A DNA stretch of 64,000 nt. It comes from Adiantum capillus-veneris (Eukaryota; Streptophyta; Polypodiopsida; Polypodiales; Pteridaceae). Made by a program: the position numbers and the translations under genes. The notes under the pieces were generated by a model. That model was not told the DNA's origin. It made no database searches and saw nothing but the letters and a program-made list of their open reading frames with translations. The DNA is taken from the NCBI GenBank assembly GCA_014529385.2, contig CM043966.1, forward strand, positions 142,278,211 through 142,342,210, written 5' to 3'. Below, piece after piece: positions 41,801-53,382 of the stretch (the first letter of the stretch is position 1; each line of letters opens with the position of its first letter).

Positions 41801-42537
41801 TCTTGCACTACTGTAGTGATCACTGCTGGCATAACCTGACTAGTAACAGGAACCACTGGTTCGTGATGAACCCCTGACATGCGACCTCGTAAAGACTCTA
41901 TAGGCTGAAATTCAGACCTCATGGGCAAAGACTCCACCCCTAACTGGCTCATTTTCCTCAACTTCCACTCTTTGTTCCTTGATACCTCTAGTGCATCTTC
42001 ATATGTCCTAGGCTTCTTTAGCTCCACTCTCCAACGTATATTCTCCCAAAGACCAGCTAAGAACCTATCCTTCTTCATCATGTCAAGCGGGGGTACCTGT
42101 GGTGCTAAGGCCTTGCACATTTTCTCCCATGCCAATGAAAACTTACGTACGTACGCATCTACTAGCTCACCTTCCTTTTGCACCAAAGCCTGTACTTCTT
42201 GCCACACTTTGTCAGGATCTTCTATTTTCACAAAATCCACTTCCAACCCATGTCGTAGATTGTCCCAACTCAACCTTACAGGTGGATCATCCACATGCAA
42301 CTCCTCTTCAAATTCTTTAGACCAAACTCGTGCATCACTCTTCAAACAAATTTGGAGAAGGCGTAACATCTGCGCAGGGTCATGAATCTGGTTGCTAATG
42401 CAAACAACCTCCATCTTTTCCAAAAATTCTTCCACATCTTCATCACTTCTTCCATGAAACTCCGGATAAGAGAAAGCCATGGCTACCCAAGTTTCAATGC
42501 TTTGAGAACCCCTTTGAACACACGTGCAAGAACCCAA
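38845..42537 (-). CDS. Gypsy B gag-protease-RT-RNase H
   Basis: 1,230 codons, open throughout. Gag core: MAFSYPEFHGRSDEDVEEFLEKMEVV, WSKEFEEELHV, KPRTYEDALEVSRNKEW. One zinc knuckle, CYNCGEFGHISPQC, lies at about residues 306-319. Protease: GYVDGGAQICVIT at about 515 (DGG in place of DTG) and YPIILGRPWL. RT: VSPKNDGKWRICVDFKPLN, YSVCDGFSGYFQLKIA, PFGLSNGPSFYQ and an intact MDDFCVYSS at about 918. A connection RNase H without clear catalytic acids follows, then the start of a second RNase H (LFFDGSYRKS ... GGIALYDP) cut by TAG at 38845-38847. Long intact coding suggests a fairly young element. Confidence 0.9.
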   Translation of the reverse strand: MGSCTCVQRGSQSIETWVAMAFSYPEFHGRSDEDVEEFLEKMEVVCISNQIHDPAQMLRLLQICLKSDARVWSKEFEEELHVDDPPVRLSWDNLRHGLEVDFVKIEDPDKVWQEVQALVQKEGELVDAYVRKFSLAWEKMCKALAPQVPPLDMMKKDRFLAGLWENIRWRVELKKPRTYEDALEVSRNKEWKLRKMSQLGVESLPMRSEFQPIESLRGRMSGVHHEPVVPVTSQVMPAVITTVVQDDGLRQDMRQMVDLMKNLSLNMLGQVGNNRGRGRFANHPGGEERPRNGVGQSNGRFWRQTPTCYNCGEFGHISPQCDKPPRMGGDMYPLPRQVLTRSNDYGIEIKGDEGTSGLTQEEKGKTKLLSVVTLEKASKLEDTLVMPIGKRTTEDKEGRSAPGPSKKKGKSHEGEDVKAKRKRRARRKFHVSDFPLGDGQLSYDLKEDLTSRKADVTFGQLIEMVPKLKRQWKRMVNPMEKEPERGSVKVLAMDELPDICPIVDVWHKRKNLGQGYVDGGAQICVITHSCVEKMGLTVAGVSGFRIRLANHQKVKCLGVAKSLEVEAYDAKAVVDFHVMPTGLGAYPIILGRPWLRAVGAIQDWRHGTISLYGKTGTKKLYNIDTRKRLEELYEDEDESSDEDSSTVTDEDSDSTTSTDEDADVAFLLMDKEIQEFGLVAFANEVEDESEGPYEVIEGLMQTKVELSKKQELMTQMISGDLSAMEKDIYLYMLASFPDLFITSYEEIRGFKGEEMHIEMKEGAKPVRQRLRRMGQEKMEALREEVDKLLKAGFMVPVETTEWVIPVVVSPKNDGKWRICVDFKPLNAATKKNPYPLPFIDQILDSVAGYERYSVCDGFSGYFQLKIALKDRKKTTFIMPWGCYCYTVFPFGLSNGPSFYQERANWVLEPFIGSCVKAFMDDFCVYSSRAEHHEKLQKILARYDECGGQLNPKKCHLAQPRVKLLGHMVSENGIEADPDKVKSIILLPSPTSTKQLATFIHKVKYMARFIPLSSQILYPLQQVAKHDPLQWDDKCEEVFQEVKEVLGGLSAMQAPDWEKVFYVNPLVGDDAIGSMLLQKGKGSHYMRPVYCASRVKLVAERKLSEVELVMASVIFACRQFHHYLLPRHFVFLTSYAFLPQLINGTNMSNVVKKWVIELQEFEFSFLVEDSTRATLADLLTYKENPLIVKEEVVRKVVEEVPQIRNAHVLFFDGSYRKSHDAASGGIALYDP

Positions 42538-43534
42538 AACTTTTGACTACCCAATCCCCAGAAACTTCAATTTTGCTCAACTTTAGATAAGGACAAACAC
42601 ATGCACATCAAATGAGTTTTCATAGTTGATCATCGGAATTACAACAGGCAAAGGACATTCCAAGATCTCTCGTAATCTTCTTGGCCCGAACATAAAGACT
42701 ATGCGCTGCTGGAAAAAAATCTTCCTGGACACATGAACATTTATCTGGATTCTTTGAGTTAAATGAAATGGAGTGAATTGAGGGCCATTTTGATCATCCA
42801 TTAAAGACAACCATGAACCTCCCAAGAAGGCACACCTGACTTAACCTCTGATTTTGCCAAAATTTCAGCAGCATAACAGCATAAATGGCTCAAAAGACCA
42901 AAAAACCAGCCATCATAACTTGGAAAAATTTTGGCAGAGTTTCCCCAGAAATAGAGCAGTAGGAACCAAAATATAGACTGTATATGTATACATAAACTGT
43001 CAACAATAGAACCCGAGCATCAAGTAGGACTCACTAGTACATAGCCTATGGCGAGGTCACAAAAAGAGTGCTCCAGCTACCTATATCACCGAAAGGATCT
43101 CTACATTTGAGAATCCCCCAGCTCAATAAAAACCTCACGCTATCGACCCTCATACGAAGGCTAATGCAAATCGCGTATAGTCAAGTCTCAGAAATTACTA
43201 TCTTCTAGACCAAGTCTCAGAAATGGCTGGGACTGCCAAATACAACCAAGTATGGCTCCACAAATGCGTACAATGGCAGTTTCCACAAGTAACGTACAAT
43301 CCAACAGACAATGCGCTCAAATAGGCGCCAAGTGATGCATACCCACAACAACCGCAAGTGACATCACTGCTAGTATATCACTGTACTCTAGCTACCTGTA
43401 CCTGTGTGAATCACTTGTACCTGTACCTGTCCCTGTAACCTGTAACCTGTAACCTGTAATCTGCAACCTGTAACCTGTAATCCCGAATCTCGAAGCTTGA
43501 AGCTCGAAGCAGAAGGTACTCGAAGAAGATCCTC
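42538..43534 (-). other. Gypsy B leader
   Basis: Non-coding sequence between the PBS and gag. At 43393-43482 there is a degenerate tandem array of ACCTGTA (7 bp) units on the plus strand. No other signal recognised. Confidence 0.65.
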
Positions 43535-43548
43535 CGTGGGGGCGCCAA
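43535..43548 (-). other. Gypsy B primer-binding site
   Basis: On the minus strand TTGGCGCCCCCACGG follows the LTR end (GATCACA) after five or six bases. It shares TGGCGCC with the primer sites of C and E. Confidence 0.75.
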
Positions 43549-43553
43549 AAGAA

Positions 43554-44705
43554 TGTGATCGGGATGAAAACACATACAGCGCCTCTATAACAACCCGACA
43601 CACACTCTTGGAATGATACACACACACACTATGGGGCACCACTCGGCTTACACAACACACCTGGCCGAGACAGGGAACACACCGATGGAGCGAGAGGAGA
43701 GAGACTATTCGTTTACCCACTCCACACAGAGAGATACACACACACACACACACACACACACTCAAAAACTCAGATCAAAAGAGGAGAATTTCTGATGTTT
43801 AGATACAATAGATCTTGGGCCAACACCAATGGGGCAAGCAGCTCACACAATACGGGTAAAATATGCCAGCTACAATCACAAACTGGAGCAGAAGCTTCGC
43901 TCATATGAGAAACTTACACAGCAAAAACAGCAGAAAAAGAGTGAGGAATTTGGAAAAATGGACAGCGCCATCGCGTCCGGAATGGCCCAAAACCCCAGTC
44001 TACAATGTCAAAGTGCTCAAATCCGACCTCGGATGAGCAGTTTAGGGCCAAAACAGGCTCCAAAATGAGCAAAAACACACCTGCGGTTGTTCCTCCTCTC
44101 TTCTCCACGTTTTTTCTGGTCTTATCTCTGTTTTTTCAGTTCCCACACTTAGCTTTATTAGTTGGGCACCCTTGGCCTTTTAGATGACCTCAAACGAACC
44201 CCGAACAGGACAAAAATTGACCTCGCAGTGCATAGTTGTCACCTTTTTGCATCATCCGCACACTTGGCACTCATTTCTTTTCAATAATGCGTCTAGAAAC
44301 CACGTGAAGTGGCCCCAAAAAGTGGTCCTAATGATGACCTTTCTGCATAACTCTCACAAGAAAACACCCATGTTGTGTTCGTCCTCATCCGCGTGCAAAT
44401 ATTGACCCCGTTCGCCCTCCTGACGCCACTAGATGCCATCTGACGCACCTGCTTACCTCATGTCGTCGGCCCGCGGATAGCTTCCTCGAGAAGTTTTACG
44501 CGCTATAAACTCCTCATTATTGTAGAAAAAACATACTGGTACTGGTGATAGTGAAAATCGATGCACTATGTACATGATGTCCTACCTGTACACATGTGGG
44601 CCCCACGTAACCACCTGGCTCTGAAAAATGGGCAATTCTTTATTTGATGCACCATGCATGTATATGTACATATGCGCAATCTCTTGCTCCAAAAAACTCC
44701 TGACA
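43554..44705 (-). repeat. LTR of gypsy family B, right copy
   Basis: Inverted copy of 807-1979. Its 3' end borders the PBS and gag-pol of B. Its outer (5') end borders gypsy A protease sequence, at the bases ACCGT (minus strand, 44710-44706). In a simple insertion its outer flank should be unrelated to the other LTR's internal-side flank; instead the two match. Confidence 0.9.
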
Positions 44706-47340
44706 ACGGTGAAGCTAATGGTTTCATCTTGTTTGCTACACTCTTGTGTTTAGTTTCAACATGGACTTCTAGGCCAACTGCTTGCTTGAAACATTGGTTT
44801 TCTTTGAAGGCTTCTATGACTTGATACATTTCTATAGAGCATACTTCCACAACTTCATTTTCAAGATACAAAATAGACTCCATTATAGCATCAAGATCAC
44901 CCATTGTATCTACAAAAAGAACTTGCTCACACAAACCCAAAACGTTTTCAGTAGGCTCTAGCAACCACTCTCTTTCATATCTATTTGTACATTATGTACA
45001 TATTGTCTCTCACATCTCTTCAAGTATTCAACTTTTGTAAAACATACTAATCCATTCCTTGTTACCAAGGAGCCCTTGAAAAAGTTTCATCTATTTTTGG
45101 ATCAGGCAAGACCCTTTTTCTTTATGTACCACTGTAGTCCTGCTTTATGGTGGTTCTTGGCCAAAACCCATCATTTCCCTATGATCATGAAACTCTTTGC
45201 TCACCTTTGGTAGAGGATGATCTTTGAGGTTGTCATGATTTCTTTCATGGATTACACAAACTATGAGAAATTGAACATCACGTTTACAATCTTTGCTTTG
45301 TATCCTAGCATAAGCTGGGCCATCATCCATTACCTTTGTTTCCATTCAAACTCCCACAATGTAGGGATGCCCAAGGATAAGATGATAGGATGATGTGTCA
45401 TGTATAAAGAAATTTTGTTCAATCTTTACATCACTGCATACAATTTACCTGATAAATTGTTTGCCACTTTGACCATCCAACCATGTCCTATATCCATTGG
45501 CCAATTACATTTATTGTAGAGACTTTTTGACATTATATATAATTTTTAGACCCATGGTCAATTAAGGCAACAAATAGTTCTTCAAGATCACCTACCTTAA
45601 CCAATGTCTCTGTAGTAGCTTGTGCCTAGTGGTTTCTAGAATAGTTGCTCCTAGGAATGCTTTGAGCTTCCTCCCCATCATCATCAAATTTCACTTGTCT
45701 TACATTCCAAGAAGACTGATAACATCCTACCATAGCTTCATCACCTTCTTTAGCTTGCACTTGTACTCCTTGTGTCTTTACAACATCACCTTCAGCTTAT
45801 GGGCGAATAGCCTCTCCAAGTGTTTTCCTCTTTCTCTTGATGATGTTGATAGTTTCTTCATGGAATTCACGCTTGGATATGCCAATCACCTCCCCCAAAG
45901 TAAACTCAACTTTGTTGTTCAAAATCCTCTCTTCTAGCACTCTCTTCAAGTCTGTAGCAAGCTCAATGTTAGATTATTGTTTGTAAGCTGGTCCTTTTGT
46001 CTTACCTTTTGTTGGCTCCTTCTTCTTCCCTATTGTAGACTCCTCCATGACTTTTGGTGAAGGTGGCTCTTGTGTTGGTGGTGCTCGTGAAGGTGTTGCA
46101 TCATTACTTCCTCCACTTTTTGTAACTCATTTTGAAGGCCCTTCATCACCATTTTCACGCCTACACTTTTCTTCTACAATAGCTTCATGGATTTGGCAGC
46201 TTGTAATGTAGGCATGCACGGACATTGAGTCCATTGGATCACTCCACCCTATTTCTAGACGTATCTCTTTTGTAAGCTTTCCTTTTTTATCTAGCTCCAT
46301 GAAATTTTTCCAAAGTCTCCCATGGTGATCATTCACCTCTTCATCACTAAGATGCTCAATTTTCACTCCATAAGTAGCTGCCTCAATTGAGTTAGTTGAT
46401 ATATGTTCAACTAAGGTTTTCATTCTCCCTTGCCAAAGTTAGTTCTCAAGGGTAGACCTGTCTCTCTTAAGTGTATTTTATCATCCTTAAAAAACACAAC
46501 ATCTTTTCTTGAAGCATCATTAAAACTATCACATTCCTTCTTACATGATATGTGCTATCACACCATATACATCTATGAACAAACCCTTCTTTGGTTTGTT
46601 GTCTTTGCCTTGAATGCGGTGCTAATGGTTGTCCCTTTTCTTTAAGCTTTGCAAGTTTTAGCTTTATTCATGCATGCCTTTCACAATATCATCTAGCACA
46701 GATTTATCGACCTTTGGAGCTATAGTAGAAGATTTTACCATCTTTTCAAGAGCCAAGGATGTTGGCATAGAAGTATTGATTACCATCTTGTATATTCTTC
46801 TTTGCCACTTTGCAAGTAGTGAGATTGCATCTTCAACATCATTCTAGTTAGTCTTTATCCCTTACTCAGCATCTTTGTCTTCAAGTAGAAGCTCCAAGTT
46901 TTCTTGAAGTTCTTTTCATGCTACTTGTAGGAAAAGCTCTGTCTTCTCTGACTTCAGTGTGGCCTTTTCCGTCCTTGTTAGTTGAGAATAGCATCATTCA
47001 AATTCCCTGAGCAACTCTATTGGAGAGAGTTCCTCCTTTGGCTTGGCTATCCATTCCAAAAATGTTCTTTTTGTCACTTGCTTTGAATCTTCCATGAAAT
47101 ATTTATCCTTTAAGGCCAATTTTAATGTTTCCCAACTTGCCCCATGCCCTTCCCTAATTGCTCCCTAATTTCAAGCATCCCAACCAACTCAAAGCTTTAA
47201 ATCATCTTACCTTTTGGTACTCGATGCAATTCCATTTCCTTCACATATTTGCGAAGGTATTTTGTTACATTTTTCCCATCAAACTGATCCATTTTGTTTA
47301 CAACGGATTGAATAGATTTGGTTGTTGAGGCCTCCCATAT
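44706..47340 (-). pseudogene. Gypsy A gag-protease half (decayed)
   Basis: Minus strand, many stops. Gag begins near 47300 (MDQFDGKNVTKYLRKYVKEM). A middle block is at 46423-46127 (MKTLVEHISTNSIEAATYGV, EIGWSDPMDSMSVHAY). A protease-to-RT linker is at 45345-45145 (METKVMDDGPAYARI, DHPLPKVSKEFHD), then NVLGLCEQVLFVDTMGDLDAIMES and QAVGLEVHVETKHKSV up to 44715. The sequence then stops at the B LTR. The following pol of the same family starts at 1980 on the plus strand, beyond the other LTR copy. Confidence 0.82.
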
Positions 47341-49689
47341 TTTTGAAGCATACTAATGTTGCATGAATGAGGAAAATAATTGAAACATTTGCATTGTTGC
47401 TAGGCCAAAATGCCTACCATGTTTCTATGCATAATTACCCATGGTTACCCACAAACTGTCACCCTAATAGATTTGCATCGAGTTCACCAAAATTATGTCG
47501 AGAAGTTTGCGGTCTTTCTAGGAAAGCATCGGGTTTCTTACTGTGAGAATTTGTGAGAATGTAAAGATATGGCCCCTAACCTTGTGCATTAGCATAGCTC
47601 TCCATGAAGGTTGATCATAGCTTTAGCAGAGTGTTCAAGCTTGAATGCCTTCAGTAATTAAGACACAAGAGAGATGGAGATAGGGATAGAGATAGAAGTA
47701 GCTGGAGAGATAGAGATAAGGGTGGGTGTAGAATTAGAAGTGGATAATTGCTAGGTTAGAGAATAGATCTGGAAATAGAGATAGAGGTAAAGGTTGGGCT
47801 AGAGATGAAAAGCAAAACATCAAGAAACCAACAAAACCACAAATCAAAACACACATAGTTTGATAAACCCTTTGAGATTTATTTGCGAAGTTGATGGAGA
47901 GAGAAGGAGGAAAGTATTCCAACCGTGAATGACACACCAAATCCAAGTCTTTCTTTGATAAGAGTTGATCTTACAAGGATTGATTACAAGATTGGCTAGT
48001 TTTCCTCAAGGAGAAAGTGTAGGCTTAGGTTTATGATTATGGCTAAGTACAATTAGGCATTAATCCTCCCACTCTCTAATGAATGGTTTTCAAGGAAGAA
48101 GAGGTTCCCTTTTATAGGTAAAGGGAACCTCCAACGATTACACAAGAAAGAGAGGAGCCAGTGTGAACAAGAACTAGCATAGTTTAAAATGGGCTTTCCA
48201 TGCATGATGTGGGAAGATTGGGGTCCACCATTTTGAGCATATCTCCTCAACCGTGGCTCTAAATAAAAGAAAAAAAATAGGAACAAAAAATTTAGCTCAT
48301 TAGATACAACCCCTATTTAATATACGTTTTCCAATTTGGATTGGAACCTTGTGTAGAAAAATCATCAAAATAGGGTACCTTTGTGGAAACAAAAGTCTTC
48401 TTGTGGTCCCCTTAGCGTAGACTTTCATTTGATTCCAATGGACACTTCATGCAATATGAAAGCATGCCATTTCTCCTTGAAAAAATTTTGTAAGCATACT
48501 TGCAGTAATGAATTAAAATAGGTGTATCTTTGAAAATCAAGGCTTGCAAATGATTGTAGTAGAAAGTATTTAGTCTCTTTTGAGATCTATTTACACTTCT
48601 CTTTCACGTGTGCTATGAGCATCATATTCACCACAATTATTGGAAAGTATGGTCATGGATATGCAGGCTCAAATCTATTTTTGCTAAATGCATGCACACT
48701 AGGTGTTATGGGTCTTAGTGTTTAGCAAAGGCAGATTTGGAGCGGCATGCATATTCATGGCATAGATCTAACAATCACCAATAGAGTTCATGGCTCGATT
48801 TGGGTACTTGTGGATCTTGAAAGTTAACCAAGATGGTTATTTATAACATTGTTGATTCCTTAACCATGTTGTAAGGCATTGTGATCCTTGAATACCAGTC
48901 ATTCTGGAAGATTGTCTGTAAATGGTGGGGAAACACACCTTAGTACTGTCATTTACCTAAAGAGGATAGGAAAATTGCAAGTGTAATCTTGTGCTAAAGG
49001 ATATGGGAAGAAAGTATGCTAGCACCAAGCAATCCAATTAGCAAGAATTCATTGATTTAGTTGGAGTTTGCTTACCATAAGGTAAAGCATGTTTGCAACT
49101 AGGTTTAGTTTTTCATGTGTAAGTCAGGTTCTCATCCTTGCATACTAGTTATGGTGGGGTTGTGTACTGATGAAAATTGATAACAATTCAAGGATTTATA
49201 CTTTCTTGATAAGTTACCTTAGCCAATTAATTTCGTGGAAAGTGAAAAGAGGTACTCTTTTGGGTACATCTTAGTTGTGATAGCTCATTTAGTCAAGTGA
49301 GTTGTATTTGGAGTTTACAGGCTATCTTGGATATGGACCGGTTGTGATTGCTTGAGCATATTTTTATCTTGTCATTCATTCTCTTGCGCTTCTATTGGGT
49401 TTGTTGGGTGAGATTTTACTCAATTTATGGCTAAAACGTTGCTAAACCATTGGTAGGATTATTCTTGTTGTTTAGCAGAATTATGACTCTTCTTCTTATT
49501 TGGATAGTGCTTTGCTTAACAATGAAAGTTTGATGGAAACAAATTTTCTTATTGGCAGAATAAAATCATGAATGTCTTGGTTCAAAAGAAGTAGGTAGTT
49601 TCAAGGTGTCAAACTTGAGAACATGGATACAAAAGAATGCCTAATGTGACGGAGAATAGGGAAACACCACTTGGCCACTAGAGAGCACA
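47341..49689. other. Probable gypsy A leader and unassigned DNA
   Basis: Upstream of A gag on the minus strand, so its leader and 5' LTR should be here. I could not define LTR ends because the matching 3' LTR was not found. From about 48400 to 49689 no domain is readable on either strand. Confidence 0.35.
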
Positions 49690-51281
49690 AGGGAGTGAAA
49701 ACTGCTATTGTACTAGATAGCAAGGCTAGAGTTTCCATTGCTACAAAAGAAATATGGGAGAATTGGGGGAGACCAGATCTTCAAAAAACACGAATGGAAC
49801 TGCCCTTGCAGATTGATATGTGGAGAGATATGTGGGTATTTTAGAATAGATGATAGTGTCCTCATGTGGAATTGAGTACAAGAATACCTTTTCCATAGTG
49901 AATTTTAAAAAGAGCAATAACTTTGATGTCATTTTGGGGCGACCATTCATGCATCAACTTAAGATACTGTAAGATTAGTTCTATGACCATATCTACTTGC
50001 ATCACAAAGATGTCACAACAAGGATCAGCGTCAAGGACATAGTTATAGAGATGTTAATTGAAATTTTGTAGATGAATTCAACTCAACTATGGTGCATGAA
50101 AAACAATTACCTACTTGGCTGCATAGAAAAGTGTATATTTGGATGTGTAGAGCACTTGAGTGTGAGAGCCTGATTAACAAAGATTGTATTCTAGAGAGAG
50201 CAATGGAGGATAAGGACTACTTTCAAGAGCCATTTCTAGAAGATTCATTTGAGCCTTTTGAATGGGATCAGATACTAGCTACTCTTGATGTGTGCGTGAA
50301 TAAAATAATCCCAATGAAATTCAATGGTGAAGAGGGTTTTGATGTAGTGCCCTTCCAAATGATAAGTGTTATCTTGGAATCAGGGCCAAAAACAAAGGAC
50401 ATATAGAGACTCAAAAAATGGTTCAATGTAAATACATAGTGAATGAGGTTCTTAAGAAAATTGGTTGAAGTGATGAAGAATTCCAAGATTCATGAGACAA
50501 AACACTAGAGATTGATGCTGAGGACGAGCTATTGAGTAGCTCTAATGAAAAGATAAAACCAAACCAGAGCAAGGTGATCTTCTATGACTTCCCCAACCAA
50601 AAGTCTAGAAGACAAGAGAGGTATCAAGTGAGATGAGTGAAGGAACAAAAAAAACATGCAAGGAAAACCAATGCCTCTTTTGAAGTGAAAAAAACAGTAT
50701 TTGATGCTTGTAGGAGAAAATGGCTGTGTTAGGGACAAAATTAGACAAAGATAGTTGAAATCAGCTTCAACAAAGGACAATGTAAAGAAACAAAACAAGG
50801 AAAAACCCAAAGACAAAGAGAAAACATCATCAAGAATGAAAAAATTTGAGCAAAAATTGATGTACCAAAAACTGAAGGAGGCCTTGAGAGGGGGTTGGAT
50901 GATCAAAATGAAGAGTGAAGAGGAACGGGCATAGAAAATTTTGATGCACCCTCTCACAACAAAAAGGTATATGATACATGCCAAAATATCATAGTTAAAC
51001 AGTCAATGATGGAATTACATTCTATGATTACCCTTAGAGGGAAATATTGGGAGAGCTACTACACATGGAGAAGCAGAAGGTCCTCTATTATAAATTAACA
51101 CGTACTCTCAAAGGCAATCAACAACTACAAGCCAACAAAATCATACATGGTACATACCATGAAAGCTATCATTGCTCAAATGTAGTATGTACTTGATCTA
51201 ACATGCTAGATGCTGACAAAGATAGCCAAAATGATTATCAAATGCATACAATCCTTTCATGACATTGATGCATCAGAAGAG
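49690..51281 (+). pseudogene. Element F, 5' part: protease and E-like domain
   Basis: Plus-strand decayed element. A retropepsin lies at 49690-49980 (AIVLDSKARVSIATKEIWENWGRPDLQ ... FDVILGRPFMHQ), with the DSG-like site reading DSK. A readable block follows at 50089-50406 (ECESLINKDCILERAMEDKDYFQ, FNGEEGFDVVPFQMI). Basic and charged sequence follows, then KSYMVHTMKAIIAQM ... MIIKCIQSFHDID at about 51140-51270, which is homologous to the C-terminal domain of element E (KSYMVKTLMGTIKLF). Element E is inserted just after it. Confidence 0.65.
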
Positions 51282-51574
51282 TGTTGAGCCAGCAGAGGAT
51301 CACACCCACATTTTTGCTCACACTCATCATTTTTGTAACCATTGATTGTAATAAATGTCTTTCCGATATTGATTTTGATTGGAGCCATTCATTAAGTAAC
51401 GGGACTCAATTGAGTTTCCAGCTTGTAATTCCGAAGTAATTTCACTTGCTGATGTAATTGGTTAGAGATGTTCTCACCTCCAAGGCTGAGGTATATAAGC
51501 CAAAGTTTTGTAACCTAAGGGGGTTCAGATTATTAATCAAAGTGAGTTTTTGAGCGCCGTGACTGTGTCTGAGA

Positions 51575-51611
<37 letters not shown>

Positions 51612-52215
51612 TTATCTACTTGCTACGCGAGCTACGGAGCCTTCATTGTGTTAGCAACGGCGAGAGCTACGCACTGATACCAAGAGTGCGCGCTATCGGC
51701 TTCTATGTGTGGTAAGTTCCTACGAGCTTCGGTGTGAGTTTTCTTCCAACTCGTGTGTCGGAATAGAGCGTACAGCATATCTATAGAACCACAGCGAGTA
51801 GAGCTACACATTAGTACCATCGGGGTCAAGTTTCGGTCACCTGTATTTTTCGGCCTGTCTTCATACGCGTTTACCGCACGGAGTGATTATAGGTTGATTT
51901 TGCAGTTCAAGTCTTTAGGGTGTTGTTCTTACCTAGTGCATAGACTTCCCCTTGAGTTTGAGATCGATTCAATGATTCTAGATCCTGTTTCGTATAGCAT
52001 TCGTTCGTAGTACGGATTTCAGTCACTTGCGTATTTTAGAACTTAGATTTGATTTCCTTAGTAGTGATTGTCATTAGAAGGTCGAGTAGGTGATTTGACA
52101 CCCACCTAGTTATTTCCATGCGCCTGCGGGTCAAGCTCCGTCCTCGTCTGGCAAATTCTGTTGTTGGTTGAGTTCTCGCTATTTAGCTTCCGCTAGCTGC
52201 GTAACATCCTTAACA
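51282..52215 (+). repeat. Element E 5' LTR
   Basis: Starts TGTTGAGCCAGC and ends TCCTTAACA. It contains a TATA box (TATATAA at 51492-51498), a GA microsatellite (about 51574-51608), and is followed by the PBS. Confidence 0.93.
51492..51498 (+). promoter_or_regulatory. TATA box in element E LTR
   Basis: TATATAA in the U3 part, with the same sequence at 55494-55500 in the 3' LTR. Transcription would start about 25-35 bases downstream. Confidence 0.55.
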
Positions 52216-52217
52216 TT

Positions 52218-52236
52218 TGGCGCCGCTGCCGGGGAC
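52218..52236 (+). other. Element E primer-binding site
   Basis: TGGCGCCGCTGCCGGGGAC, two bases after the LTR. It is the same site as in element C. Confidence 0.9.
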
Positions 52237-53382
52237 GAGAGCCCTAAGTAGGTGACCTTAGACTAATCCTACGAGGTGAGTCATATAAACTACTTTGTAT
52301 ACTTTAGTTAGAAAAGATCTAGGAGTGGTGGACTCCGAAGATCTCGAGAGATACTAGGAAGTGGGGTATTCCTGGGTCTTCCATGTTGACAGTATTTTTA
52401 GTTTAGCTTAGATTTGTTGTTGTTTTGTTGGTGTTGAGTAGTTGTTGATAGAAGAAGAATTTGCTAGTCCGTGAGTGGCAGTGGATCTCTTTAAAATCAC
52501 AATTACCAAACCCATTTTATGATTAGGAATAGCTTAGGTAGGACTTCATTTGATCCTGATCTGGAGCTAGTAATCATTAGAGTATTTACTTGATATGGTT
52601 GATTGCATGTTAGATCACTAAACCGTCGAGTTAGTAGTGAAACTTGCAATAAACAAAAGTCAGAGAAATTTTCTGTGTATCTGTGAGTTGTTGAGCACTA
52701 GAGAAAGCTTTAGGAAGGATTCTGTGCCAAAAAACTGGAAATCTGTAACTTTAGACATCATACGCGTATAATGTCTAAATGACCAAACAGAGACCAAAAC
52801 AGAAATTTTGACTTTACCAGAGTGTTCAAAATGGGGGTTATACCCTAATTTCAACTTAAAACAAGAGCATTAACACTCAAAGAAACCCAAAAAGACAAGT
52901 CGGAGTCCAAGAAACGCAAAGAAGAGGAAATGTTGGATTCAGATCTTGTTTTTACATTCAAACCTGACAAAAACACTTGAAACTCAATTATAAACATTGG
53001 AGAAGGCTTAAAACCAAGAATAGTCAAAATCTGGGACAAAAGACATCATACGCGTATAATGTCTTTTGGCACATCCACTGCTTATTTTTTATATCTGACC
53101 TGTCAAGATTGTTACAAGCACTGTAGGAAGCATAAATATCAAGTTTTGACCCAAATTGATGAAAAAGACATCATACGCGTATGATGTCTTTTACCTAATT
53201 TTGGACATATTTTGATACTTTGCCAACACAGATCCATTGTAATAGCTGTCTAGAGGTTATATTTCAAGTTTCATCCCATTTGGATCACAATTGACCCAAA
53301 ACAAGTCAAAAGCGGAAAATTGCCAAGAAAAGCCTAAATTAGCCATAACTTGCTCAAACAGAGTTCAAACTGAATTTTGTGA
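52237..53382 (+). other. Element E leader with three long palindromes
   Basis: Non-coding. Palindromes centred on ATACGCGTAT lie at 52750-52779, 53037-53066 and 53163-53192, each 30 bp; the last is perfect and the other two have one mismatched pair. They share GACATCATACGCGTAT. Sequence between them has repeated themes (CAAGTTTTGACCC/CAAGTTTCATCCC) as if the leader were built from diverged repeats. Confidence 0.85.

Noticed and set aside
43393-43482. ACCTGTA tandem array as telomeric repeat
   Set aside because: Plant telomere is TTTAGGG; the unit differs and lies in a retroelement leader.
46430-46645. Plus-strand frames within 44700-47340
   Set aside because: They are antisense to the decayed gag-protease of gypsy A.
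52750-53192. CRISPR-like array in the E leader
   Set aside because: Only three repeats, uneven spacing, in a plant LTR element; palindromic leader motifs explain it better.
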